Shown piece after piece: positions 1 through 9,476 of a stretch of 64,000 bases of DNA (position 1 is its first letter; every line of letters starts with the position of its first letter). The DNA is taken from assembly GCA_020747015.1 (NCBI GenBank), contig JAGTJM010000007.1:310001-374000 (forward strand). Reading direction: 5' to 3'. Both the position numbers and the translations under genes were made by a program. This stretch comes from Pyrenochaeta sp. MPI-SDFR-AT-0127. Its lineage: Eukaryota; Ascomycota; Dothideomycetes; Pleosporales; Cucurbitariaceae. The notes under the pieces were generated by a model. The model did not search any database, had not been told where the DNA came from, and saw only the letters and a list, made by a program, of their open reading frames with translations.

Positions 1-1074
1 CAGCGAGTTAAGACGAAAGTCCAACAGATGGCATCTCTTCTACCAGAGATCCTTAGGACTACACTCACAGCACCTCACTACTCAACTGGCTGTCGAACTG
101 ACCCAACGCTCGGCATAGACAAGAAGACTGCAGCGAAGGCTTTCAATACATGGTGGGCCCATCTCCCACCACTAGACGTGACTATCTTCTCAGATGGCTC
201 TGAGCAGTACACAAAGGAAGGAGAAAAGCGGGTCACCTACGGCTTCGCAGTGTATCAAAACGGAAAGCAACTGCAGACCGGACGCGGGACACTCAACTCT
301 ACCTCGCACGTCTTTGACGCTGAGGCAGTAGGAGCATGGAGAGGCCTCCAGCACACTATAAGACAGCCAGAGTTCAATACCCGTCGAATCTGGATGTGCA
401 TAGACAGCACCTCAGTCATATGGTGCCTGAGGGGCGACGCACCCCCTACCTCACAATGGGCCTTCCTGGAGTGCCATGGCGCTATGGAGACTCACGACAT
501 CTCTATTAAATGGGCCCCTGGACACCTAGACATTAAAGGAAATGAGGCAGCAGACAGATTAGCCAACCTAGAAGCCCAACACCCATCACCCCCAACGGGT
601 AAAGCTGCTCTGCCTACACTCTCAGGCATCAAGACAATTGCCCGCAAGACATTACAACATACACAGCAGATCTGGTGGTCTGAAAAGAAGAACAAACTCT
701 CTAGATGGTACAAAAGCTGGCACCTAGACTATGCACCACGCAGCAGTCTAAAGGAACTAGACCTACCAAGAACTATTCTAGCCAAACTGCTTTCTATCCG
801 GTCTAGACATGCGGACTTTGCTTGGTACCACCGAAAGTACAACCACGAGGATGCAAACCTCACCTGCTCGTGCGGACAGGACAAGACACCTGAGCACCTT
901 GCGCTTTGTCGCAAGACCCTAGGGACGTTTAGCAGATGGCCACTTAGACCGCCTATACCACCATCTAGTCAGGCTGAGGGCCTAGCGTATACTGCGGTGC
1001 TGACGGGGGATCCAGAGGCCTTTGAAGCCTTCACCAAACTCACACAGTACTACACCAAGGTTTGTCCCCGGTAG
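1..1074 (+). CDS. C-terminal part of a Tad/I-like LINE polyprotein (RNase H plus zinc knuckle), cut by window edge
   Basis: The frame is open from the first base, so this is the 3' part of a longer ORF2 whose reverse transcriptase lies outside the window. The RNase H fold is recognisable by its acidic residues: D in FSDGSE (about residue 64, counting from the edge), E in DAEAVGAWRGL (about 108), D in MCIDSTS (about 134) and the terminal D in GNEAADRLA. A CCHC-type cluster, CSCGQDKTPEHLALC, sits near residue 290-305, as is usual downstream of RNase H in fungal LINEs. RNase H removes RNA from the cDNA hybrid during target-primed reverse transcription. The reading frame is undamaged here. Retrotransposon identity is confident; the exact clade is inferred from domain order only. 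Confidence 0.85.
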   Translation, partial: QRVKTKVQQMASLLPEILRTTLTAPHYSTGCRTDPTLGIDKKTAAKAFNTWWAHLPPLDVTIFSDGSEQYTKEGEKRVTYGFAVYQNGKQLQTGRGTLNSTSHVFDAEAVGAWRGLQHTIRQPEFNTRRIWMCIDSTSVIWCLRGDAPPTSQWAFLECHGAMETHDISIKWAPGHLDIKGNEAADRLANLEAQHPSPPTGKAALPTLSGIKTIARKTLQHTQQIWWSEKKNKLSRWYKSWHLDYAPRSSLKELDLPRTILAKLLSIRSRHADFAWYHRKYNHEDANLTCSCGQDKTPEHLALCRKTLGTFSRWPLRPPIPPSSQAEGLAYTAVLTGDPEAFEAFTKLTQYYTKVCPR

Positions 1075-1430
1075 CTTTTCCTGCCCTGCAACAGCAACAG
1101 GCAATGCAACACCTAGCAGAACTAGGTCCAGCACAATAGCTGCAATACTCCCCACCCCCCCCCCCCTAAAAAAACACACACACACACAGTCTTTCTCTCT
1201 CTCTTGGCGCATAGATGCCTCAAAATGCAAGGAAATCACCCTAATGTACATACATCGCTCGGTCTCCCCAACTGGAAGGGGAGCTGTATCTCTAAAATGG
1301 TAGCAATACCCGCGCAGGCAAGAAATGCTTTCTAAGGTAGTGTAGCAGCACTGTAATTCCATAGCTTAGCACGTCGTATATGCCCTTCGGGAGGCGAGAT
1401 GGTGGACTTAATCCCCATCAACTAGACGAA
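1075..1430 (+). repeat. LINE 3' untranslated tail with simple-sequence tracts
   Basis: No gene is seen. The stretch holds a C tract near 1149-1165, an A run, a CA dinucleotide run near 1172-1188 and a CT run. It ends close to where pogo transposase homology begins (about 1433), so the LINE apparently inserted into, or was fused to, a 5'-truncated pogo element. A CAAC tetranucleotide run lies at 1441-1459. Confidence 0.5.
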
Positions 1431-1432
1431 AA

Positions 1433-2221
1433 ATGAATACCAACCAACCAACCAACCAGCCCTTCAATCCTGAGGTTATCCTCAAAAGATTCAACGCCAA
1501 GCCAGCCATCCAGGAGACTATGAGCGATAGTGAGTCCTCAGAGCTGAGTGCTGAGAATTGGAGGGAGCTAGAGGCGCTAGTACGCCAGGTTGTCAAAAAT
1601 CGCGAGGATAAAGGGGCTAGAAAGCTTAGCAGGATCTTTCACCACATCTGCACCAAAAAGGCTATCCTTGAGCATGAAGTAGCAGCTATAAGAGGCGCTC
1701 TTATCCATGAGAGAAAGCGCAGGAAACAGAGCAAGGTCCTCCCATTGCAGCCAGATGAGAACTATCATGGTGGTGCTATATTCTGGTCACCTAGGAAAGT
1801 AAAGGAGGCACGTGATCGCCAGGAGGCTAGAGCTCGCGAGGAGGAGTAGTAGCAACGTCAAAAGCTTGAAGTAGCTAGGCATCGTGAGGAGCGAAGGCAG
1901 GCTAAGGCTGAGCTAGTTCAATCAAGGCGAGTAGCTAGGGCTGAGGCTAGATTGTTGAGGCAGAAGGAAAAGGCAGAGCAAGCAGCTGATCAGGCCGCCA
2001 GGCAGGCTGCTCGCAAGGCTGCAAAACGACTTAAACAAGCTCTTAAATTGTCTCAAAAAGGAAAGAAGAGCAGCCTTAAAACTACTACAAAAGCTGTTAC
2101 TAGAAAAAAGCAGGTTGCGAGGTCTAGTAGTGGTAAGAAGGCTGTAGGTGCTCTATCAGGCCTACCGCCTATTCAGTCACGTGGCGGCCGCGAAATCAAA
2201 CTTCCAATCAAATACCAGTAG
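1433..2221 (+). pseudogene. C-terminal remnant of a pogo/Fot-like transposase
   Basis: Only the C-terminal third of a CENP-B-like DDE transposase is present: the segment after the catalytic core (NPEVILKRF onward), a lysine/arginine-rich coiled region, and a terminal GREIKLPIKYQ motif. The frame carries two adjacent stops, TAG TAG, at 1847-1852. Reading on in the same frame restores a Q/R/E-rich helix, so both stops probably arose from CAG codons by C-to-T change in a CpA context, which is a RIP-type change. The 5' two thirds are missing; the LINE tail abuts at about 1430. The terminal motif recurs in two other fragments in this window, which supports a family assignment. Confidence 0.75.
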
Positions 2222-2385
2222 CTATAGATAGTTTGAGACCTTATAAAACGCTCCACCAAAAAAAACTGCGAAAATAGCTATAGTGTGAGGCTCAATAGCC
2301 TCAATTTAGTTGTGAGTTTTGGTGTTCGGATGGTGCGTTACGCCGGGTGGTGCGTTACGGGGTGAACCTCGGTATGGGGTTATAC
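2222..2385 (+). mobile_element. 3' terminal region of the pogo remnant
   Basis: Untranslated end of the element whose coding remnant stops at 2221. It contains two spaced copies of a GGTGCGTTACG-like subterminal motif near 2330-2365 and ends near a TA-rich joint at about 2380-2386. There it meets an inverted relative. Confidence 0.5.
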
Positions 2386-2610
2386 CGTGTCCGTGCGCGC
2401 AACGCCCGGAGTCGCGCAACGCCCGCGAATCACCCCAACAGGTCACCCAAAAATGAGGCTGTAGAGCCACACACAATAGCTATTATCACGAGAGTTTGTG
2501 GTGGAGTAGTATAGTGATGCTTGCGATCAATTTAGCCTATTCAAATCTTTCTGGAAGGTTGACTCTGCGGCCGAGGCGCGTGGTGACAGCTAGGGCGGGA
2601 GGAACAGCCT
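2386..2610 (-). mobile_element. Inverted 3' terminal fragment of a second pogo element
   Basis: Read on the minus strand this aligns with 2170-2385. It starts with a terminal sequence containing GCGCGCAACG-like motifs and shares the GAGGCTGTAGAGCC-type untranslated segment. It then carries the end of a transposase frame finishing GRRVNLPERFE followed by a stop at about 2516-2518, matching the terminal motif of the plus-strand copy. The rest of the element is gone. This fragment ends only about 60 bp upstream of the frataxin start codon, so it forms part of that gene's upstream region. Confidence 0.6.
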
Positions 2611-2669
2611 CCAGCAACCTTCCGCTCATCACAAGCCACGACACACTCAAGCAACACATCGTCTCAAGG

Positions 2670-3342
2670 ATGTTTTCGCGCCTCCCCCGTGCTTTATATA
2701 ACCCAACGCTGTCTCGTATCCCTAGAATAACAACTGTTCTTCATTATCGCAAAACACAAGTTTCTGCACCATTATTAGTGCGGCGGTGTCATTCTGGCCG
2801 CGGAGGAGCCAGCTTAGCATCTGCTCTGATCCCTAATGACATAAAAAGGAATAAGCCACAACATGTAGCAGAAGCTACACAACTCTCTAAAGAAGACTAC
2901 TCTAGTCTAGTAGAAGTGTATTTTGAAGCAGTTATAGAATATACGGGACATGCACAGGGAGAGGGATTTAGCATCACACTAGAACATCGCGTAAGATCTT
3001 ATCTTCTCAGTATTTGAGGAAGGCATATCTTCAACCCTTGGGATTTCGCCTCTACTCCAGGCTTAAGCTAATTGTCTCGTTTCCTTTCAGAACGATGTTA
3101 TTACGATCACCGCTCCGGGCATTGGCGACTACTTTCTTCAGCGCCAGCACCGAACCCACCAGATCTGGTTGTATTCGCCAATTTCAGGGTCAAAAGACTA
3201 CGATTGGGTTGTAGATGGTCTTAAACAATATGTGGATGATGGCGTGACAATGGGAGAATGGCTACACCTTAGTGATGGTACAAACTTGTCAGACGTTTTG
3301 AATACAGAGTTAGGGTTGAAAATGGAGATGTTATTTGGTTGA
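2670..3342 (+). CDS. Frataxin-like mitochondrial protein (divergent)
   Basis: Joined exons are 2670..2990 and 3091..3342. The 100-bp intron starts GTAAGA and ends TTTCAG, and the phase closes to give 190 residues. Frataxin is a mitochondrial matrix protein that assists iron-sulfur cluster assembly on the scaffold complex. The first 45 residues are rich in R, S and hydrophobics with few acids, which fits a mitochondrial presequence. The fold starts at LSKEDYSSLVEVYFEAV (about 72-88), the acidic first helix. The beta-sheet core contains HQIWLYSPISGSKDYDW (about 130-146), including the conserved tryptophan (W133). The segment before it reads FLQRQHRTHQIW where canonical frataxins have a strongly conserved N-K-Q/P-N-K-Q pattern, so this copy is divergent and may be a paralogue. 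The start is chosen because in-frame sequence upstream is pogo remnant. Confidence 0.8.
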
Positions 3343-4064
3343 TATCTGTGCTGCTGCTTATTTCTTTCTCAAATGTTACATGGACCCTCCTCATACCGTT
3401 GATATATGATCTACATCCTCACAACCACATCCGCGCCGCTGGGGCTATCCATTGTCTTGATACAATCGCACTGTCCTCTAACTGTCTGTCACCCATACAT
3501 GCTGGGACCTTTGGCTCTAGCATGACTTCTTCTTGCTCATCATCCGCAACTTGTCTTTTGCTTGTCCGCACCACCTTAGCATCGGGCTCTGCTCCCGACG
3601 CAACACTCTTTCGCTTCCGAATTGGAAATTTATTTCTTCAAGTGTATTCTATTAAGAGATGGCTTTTAGGTACATTTATACTTGTAGTATTAGGACTGCC
3701 TATCTAGGCAGTCCCGCCACTAAGTTATTGTGGCTTCTCGTGCCTCCTAGGTAGCCACGCCACTGTCTTCATTATGTGCTACATGGCAGCGAACCGACAG
3801 GATCCAACTGAATCATGCCCGCTTGCAGCTTAGTCCCGGTTCCAATTGAACCCGCTAACCGTATTTGGTTAGATCCCTGCGTCCCCTGAACCAGAAGCCA
3901 GGGGGGCCTCCCCTTTCCTTACAACACAGCGCTGCGGAAAGTTACAATTGACAGACGATTGCTACTTCTATTATACTTCTTATCAGCTGTTGTATTCCTG
4001 CTAGTAATATGCAACTTTGATAGTACTCCTATGCGCTTCCCACGCCCATGGACTATCTATGCTG
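3343..4064. other. Intergenic stretch, no gene seen
   Basis: I find no supportable gene downstream of the frataxin-like CDS. The stretch includes one arm of a dispersed repeat (3640-3770) and ends at the hAT terminus at 4065. Confidence 0.5.
3640..3770 (+). repeat. Dispersed repeat R5, copy 1
   Basis: About 130 bp that match the reverse complement of 33290-33420 with scattered mismatches. The best-conserved piece is TAGGTACATTTATACTTGTAG followed by a short palindromic GCCTA.TAGGC. Class unknown. Confidence 0.6.
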
Positions 4065-6871
4065 CAGGCTTGCTAATCAATCAACTCAACTCCACTTGGG
4101 CATGGATTGAGTTGATTGATGAGGCTCTGCTCAAAAAGCTCAGTTGAGTTGATTGATTACCGAAAACGGCGGTTGAATTGAGTTGATTGAACAGTTGATT
4201 ACATAATACCTTCAAAACTTCCACCAGGAACAAGTTGTATAACACGCATGCGGTCCCAATTGCTCAAACACAACGAGGCTCCAATTATATCCGGCAATAC
4301 CTTCGCCCTGTTGGACGACACCATCAACCCCGCGTTACTGAATATACGTTCTGGTTCGTCTGACATGGGCGGTATCGTGAGTATATCAAGCGCCATACGA
4401 GAAAGCCGTGGATACTGATCCTGTCTGCCGAGCCACCATTGTATTGGATCCTCGACCTTCTTCTCTTCCTCGCAGTCAGCCCGAGCAATATATTCCGCAA
4501 ATTCATCACGATCCGGCTGTGGTTGTGTCGGTGTTGAGTCTTGGTAGCAGATCGAGTTGAGGAATCCTTTCAACGATGACGTGATGGCCTTTTTCTGGAG
4601 AGTAGAGCATTGATTGTTAGTAGTACGTGGAATAGGTAGATGTCGATATTCCTCCCATAGTTCCGCCACCATGCTTCTAGCTGTCTCTCGCCAACTTTTC
4701 CGCTCGTCACCATCCCATTTGGTATTAACATAATTCCATTTTATGCGGGGGTGGAGGCCGGTTGCAGCAACATATACAGCAGTCTCTTCCGTGAGATTAT
4801 AGTATTTGTCCAGTTTTAACCAGGCAATGTTGATACTTGTGCTGAAAGTTGTATCTGGATGGAATTTATACTGCTCCTTGAAGGCCTCGAGGCTCTCCAG
4901 TAGCCACTCCATAGTAGGAAGGACGTCCCATATAGCACCGAATTTTCCCTCTCTCGGACGACCCTGCAAAACGTTTGTAGCCTCTCGTAGTGGCGTCAAG
5001 ATTTCGAGATATTGAGTGAGGACTTGCCAATCATCGGCAGTAAGGTGGTCCTTCACGATCGGAGGCTCTTTCCGTGCGTTTTGCCTAAGCGTCTTCTGCC
5101 CATAGTTCGTCTCCTTGTCGACATAAGCTTTCCAATCCGCCACTTCCTTATACGTCATAATATCGATTGGATTTCGGCATTCGGCTGCTCGCTCTATCTC
5201 ATCCGCTGTTGAATTCCAGCGAGTCTCATTAGACTTGACGAGAGCCTTAACTTTAGCCTTTTTCAATCTCGAATCAGCCCCGAGACTTGTGTGATCTACA
5301 AACTCTACAGAGGCAATATCACGACTTTGGAGCGCGTAAAACCTCTCGAGACGCTGCCCTGATGCCGTTATCCATCCGATAACATTATGAAGCTTGCCAA
5401 CTGGCCCGAGTTTCCGCCATATTTTGAACTCTTGCTCAGCTTGCTCTTGGGCTTCCTGGCATTCCTCTTCAAAGGCGTCGGAGTCTTTTCCAAATAGAAG
5501 CGTTCGAGCCACTAAATTGATGATGTAGCCCATACAACGAAGGCGGCGATGTTTCTTGTTAAAATTGTACTCAATGGAAAGTTCGCCAAGGCAAGTGTCG
5601 TTATTTTCCGCATTGTCGGCTACAAAGTAGCCAATCTGGTCGCTTTTAATTCCATATTCAGCGAGGACATTCCTAAATGTCTCTGCAAGGTTCACGCCCC
5701 CGTGACGTCCTGTTTGCTGCGGAAGGCTAAGAAGAAAGGTCCGCTGCCTGTGCTTAGCATCGAGGAAATGGACTACAACTCCTGCAACTAAGTAAGCGGA
5801 AGGAACCCAGCGCGACCGCCAAGGGACTCACCCATCAACGACACCATGCGGCGAGTCGTCCACAGATCAAACGACATATGGATTCGTGTTTTTGCACTTC
5901 GGAGAAGCTCAGTAATCGCCACCTTGTGCGCATCAAACTCTTGGATTATAAGATTCCTCGTAGTTGTATGATGAGGAAGACATTTGCCTGCCTCGACTGA
6001 CTGATTTGTGTACACCATAAGATCCTGAAACCGAGGGCTTTCTAGCTTATGGAACGGGACGCTGTCATGTACAACCCAACGGATAAGGCGCTTTTTGAAT
6101 CCGTCGGGCTTGAAGCTCGTAACCAAAGTGTTGATAACGCTTTGATCCTTTTCGTCGTGAGCGTCAAGCTGCAGTTGCTCAATGACACTTCTTTTTCGCT
6201 TTTTAAGGTTAATAGTGCCACACTCCCCAATACTATGCTTTTCGTCTAAATGCAGAATTATATTGTGGGTGCCTGGAGCGGAGAATACGTAGAGACTCAG
6301 GTGATTGTTGACTTTCTTTTGATGGCATTCTATGCAACACCAGAACTTCTCCGGCGTACAGCCCTTTTGAATCTCATATCCATAAGCCCAGAACCAGCCT
6401 CTGCGTCGGCCAGCCGACACAAAAGGTATGTGGTAGCCTTTAAGGAACGCCCAGTCAACTCCTTCGTAATTCGAGGCCCGCGATATATCAACATGGACAT
6501 CACGGCTATCCGTTGAGGCACATTGAAGTTCGACTGGGGCCTCAGGATCGCAATCACAGGCAGATGGTCGAGTGGAAGAAGTCTCGACGTCGATTAATCG
6601 CGTAGATAATACGTGTCGCGCGAGCCAATCAGAAGACTGGTATGATACCGCGTCATTGGCTGAATAGCCGAGCTCACCAAGCATCCAGCTCCATGGGCCC
6701 AAGTCCCAACACTTCCAATAAACATGGGAATATTCAATCAATTCAACTCCACTGGAGGGTCAGATTGAGTTGATTGAATACTTTGAGCACTCCGGATTGA
6801 ATGGATTGAATTGCTTATTAATCAATCAACTCAATCAACCGATTCAACCAGTGGATTGATTAGCAAGCCTG
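4065..6871 (-). mobile_element. hAT transposon 1 with terminal inverted repeats
   Basis: The left end CAGGCTTGCTAATCAATC is matched by the reverse complement of the right end (...GATTGATTAGCAAGCCTG at 6854-6871). Both ends carry subterminal ATCAATCAACTCAA-type motifs in both orientations, as expected for transposase-binding sites. The transposase fills the interior on the minus strand. The 8-bp flanks (CTATGCTG and GGTTAGCC) do not match, so no target duplication is visible. A related right terminus recurs at 30338-30478. Confidence 0.8.
4199..6741 (-). CDS. hAT-family transposase (830 aa, CxxH histidine lost)
   Basis: Joined exons on the minus strand are 6741..5832 and 5781..4199. The 50-bp intron begins GTGAGT and ends TTGCAG, and the phase closes to 830 residues. 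Order: an N-terminal zinc-binding region with a C..C..H..H pattern (WCCIECHQ...), the first catalytic block HMSFDLWTTRRM, the second block YFVADNAENNDT, the insertion domain, and the C-terminal dimerisation block IPPMSDEPERIFSNAG with the catalytic E region. The family-typical RCxGHIINL motif reads RCMGYIINL, so the conserved histidine is tyrosine (CAC to TAC). Family knowledge says the CxxH motif matters for transposition, so this otherwise complete enzyme may be inactive. The first ATG could be a few codons too far upstream. Confidence 0.8.
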
Positions 6872-7001
6872 GGTTAGCCAGGCGATGCGTATTAGCATTC
6901 AGCGCTGTATAGCATCTTGCTTGTGCCACAATGTTAATATGCAGAACGAGGTGCTTTCGCGCGCTAACTGTGAAACGAAATGAATCTTTGCCTGAGAAGA
7001 A

Positions 7002-8289
7002 TTATCGCACCATTGTCGCTTCGGAATCAGGTGTCTCCGGTGTGGCGTGCACAACTTGGGCTCCTTCAGAGTGCATGTGGAAGGATATGGGCTTGCCCAT
7101 GGTGCCATTCTCAATATTTCTTGAGCCTCGATGAATGGCGATGGTCTTTCTAACGAGAATAGATCTGTCCATCTCGATGTACTGGCCTTGAGCCGTCCTG
7201 TCTGAGTTGTCGTACCCTTGACGCGAGATGAACGAGTTCGTGAACAGTCTGGGAAAGAATTTGCTGCAAAAAGCGCGCAAAGTTGGGAGCGATGCGCACA
7301 TTATTCCGATGTTAAGTTCCATCGACGACCATGTCGCAGCTCCTGGGGTATCCCACGTAATGTCTGTGGTGACGGCGAGGATGTATAGCGCGTGTAGGCG
7401 GCAGATGGATGCGATGGTTGCTCTTCGACAATGTCAGGCGTTGTTTTATTATAGAAGCAAAGATGAACTTACAAGCCACCCAAGCCAAGAATAAGCATAA
7501 GACTGAGCTTCTCACGTCGGGGTAATGTAAGCTTGCGCAGGATAAAGAATGGTAGGACGACGAGCGCAATGTCCTGAGAGATGTTGATGGCGGCATTAGC
7601 GTACCAAAGGGCCGGCTTATTGACGCATCCTCCAGGTATCCGGTCGTCCCAGAATTTGGCAACGGGATAGCAGGAGAAAATATTAGTAAAGAACGTTTGA
7701 ACCCAATTGAACAGCGTGATGTACAACAAGACCCAACAGCTCGTTCGCACCCCCCTTTCGATGGCGATCCGCAGGTACTGGAGTAGAATCGAAATCTTCG
7801 TGAAGGTGAGGCCAAAGTTATACATCAAGATGCTGGCGAAAAGAGCCTATGCTTGTGAGCAGACGTTGAAATCGGAACGATGTCCAAACTTACTTTCAAC
7901 GACCCTATCAGATGGCTAAGGGGCACAGCTTCTATGTGTTCGCCCATACCGTTGTATACCTCTGTCATCTAGTCAGCGCATGTCCTAAAGAAAGATTTAA
8001 TGGGACATACGGAAACCTTGGCATATTGATGTCGCGATACTGAAGAGCTGAACGCATATCGTCAGTTGTCTTAAGAAGTCATAGGGAACCCTCTTACCAT
8101 GGCTAACAGAATCGCAAAGTCCTCATTAGATGGGTGGTTCACGATCTTGAACTTTGTATACAATCGCAGTCCAACAACGACGAGCGCAATCGCTGGGAAA
8201 GTTATGATGATTGCAAGGACCTGGGAACCTTTGTCGGCGTTAAGGTACTCCTCGGTAAGGGGATGACTAGAGGACGGCGCAGTCGACAT
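7002..8289 (-). CDS. SAT4/rhodopsin-domain integral membrane protein 1
   Basis: Five exons on the minus strand: 8289..8098, 8047..8011, 7961..7894, 7846..7473, 7422..7002. All four introns are 47-50 bp with GT..AG ends, and the phases close to 363 residues. The protein shows about seven hydrophobic segments: VLAIIITFPAIALVVVGL (helix 1), a second near AILLAMLFSIATSIC, then ASILMYNFGLTFTKISILLQ, VLLYITLFNWVQTFF, the loop CYPVAKFWD, and two later helices ending at GIMCASLPTLRAF. These are hallmarks of the fungal SAT4 (DUF3328-unrelated, rhodopsin-like) family, whose biochemical role is mostly unknown. The tail of about 90 residues is polar and cytosolic-looking. The gene appears intact. hAT element 1 ends 130 bp past its stop codon. 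Confidence 0.85.
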
Positions 8290-9476
8290 AACCGTGCTGT
8301 TCTAGGAATCCTCTTGTGTAAAACAGAGTATGACGATAAGCTCATTGACGGCTCGAGGCCAAAATGTCAACGACGTGAACAACGGCGCGGTTAACAGCAA
8401 CCGCACAGGTTGAGCCTTGGCGGAGTCTTGCGTGGTACTATATATACCTTCCGGCTTGCGGAATAATAGCAAAAGAAGTATCGCCGAGCTGTCCAGGATC
8501 TCAGTGTCCCTCACGCTTGGTCCTGCAGGCCATAGCCAGTGACAGAAGTACAGATCTGAAATTTGCCAAGGTACCATGGCGCACGCTACCATTGGAGGAG
8601 ATCTTAGCCAAGCCCAACAGGGTTGGGTGATTAAAGTTTTGCAGATCAGTTCGCTTGATTGCACAGATCAACAAGTCCTTGAGTAGTGCACCAGTGCGGA
8701 TTTGAGTGGTGACCAGGCCAGGCGGGCGCTTATCCTCTTGAGTACATGGTTCTGTTTGGGCTCATCGGCTGCATCGGTTGCCGGAGGTCGTAAAGATAGC
8801 TGCAAGGTACGCTAGAGACCAGGATTAGTCGCCCATTTTGCCTTGAGAGGTGCAGATCGCTTAGCAACCAATATTCGCAGACGCCCAAGACGCCGCGCAA
8901 GGAAAAGCGTCATTGGCGATTTCTGAAGTCCTGCGCCCAACTGGAACTGGTGTTTCTGTTGCATCGTCCCAAGGGGTTGGTGACGACATCTATCACATTT
9001 TCTGCATATGTTGCACCCACACTGTGGCTGTTCGTGTCTCATAGCCCTGCGATCGAATCTGAAGTGTCGTGCAAAGTGCCTCGGTCCGCTGCAGCTGTCA
9101 AGACCCGAGGTAGCTTGATCGCCGTCCCTATCAAAGACCTCGGCCACAAGATAAGGTAAGCAAGAGATTTCGGTGCAGACCGCGCAGCAATGCATGGCTC
9201 GTAGTCACTAGAGTTTGTATCCGTTTCAAAGAGAAGGACGAAACTCTTACTTATTACGTTAATAGCAGTGATAGGAATTGCCGGATATCACGGTGGCTGA
9301 AGCATACGTGTAACAGGTGCTGGATACACACATACAGTACTACCATAGTACGCTCTTGTACGCTTTGTTGGCAACGGTGTTAAAATCTCCGGCCCGTTTA
9401 TTCATGTACCGGAGTGTCTTGGGCAGTGGATGGAGCGTATGCGTATTCGCAGCCCCACAATGACGGAATCACGATA
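8290..9476. other. Intergenic stretch, no gene seen
   Basis: This is 1.19 kb between SAT4 gene 1 and the intact pogo element. Several open frames exist on both strands, including one of 127 codons on the minus strand with scattered cysteines, but none shows a recognisable domain or plausible splice structure. It probably includes the SAT4 gene's promoter. Confidence 0.4.

Noticed and set aside
982..1362. 126-codon minus-strand frame over the LINE 3' end
   Set aside because: It is antisense to the RNase H frame and runs through simple repeats; no protein features.
8812..9195. Minus-strand frame with CGCNICRKCDRCRHQP
   Set aside because: The cysteine spacing does not fit Zn2Cys6, RING or zinc-knuckle patterns, and no flanking domain or splice signals support a gene.
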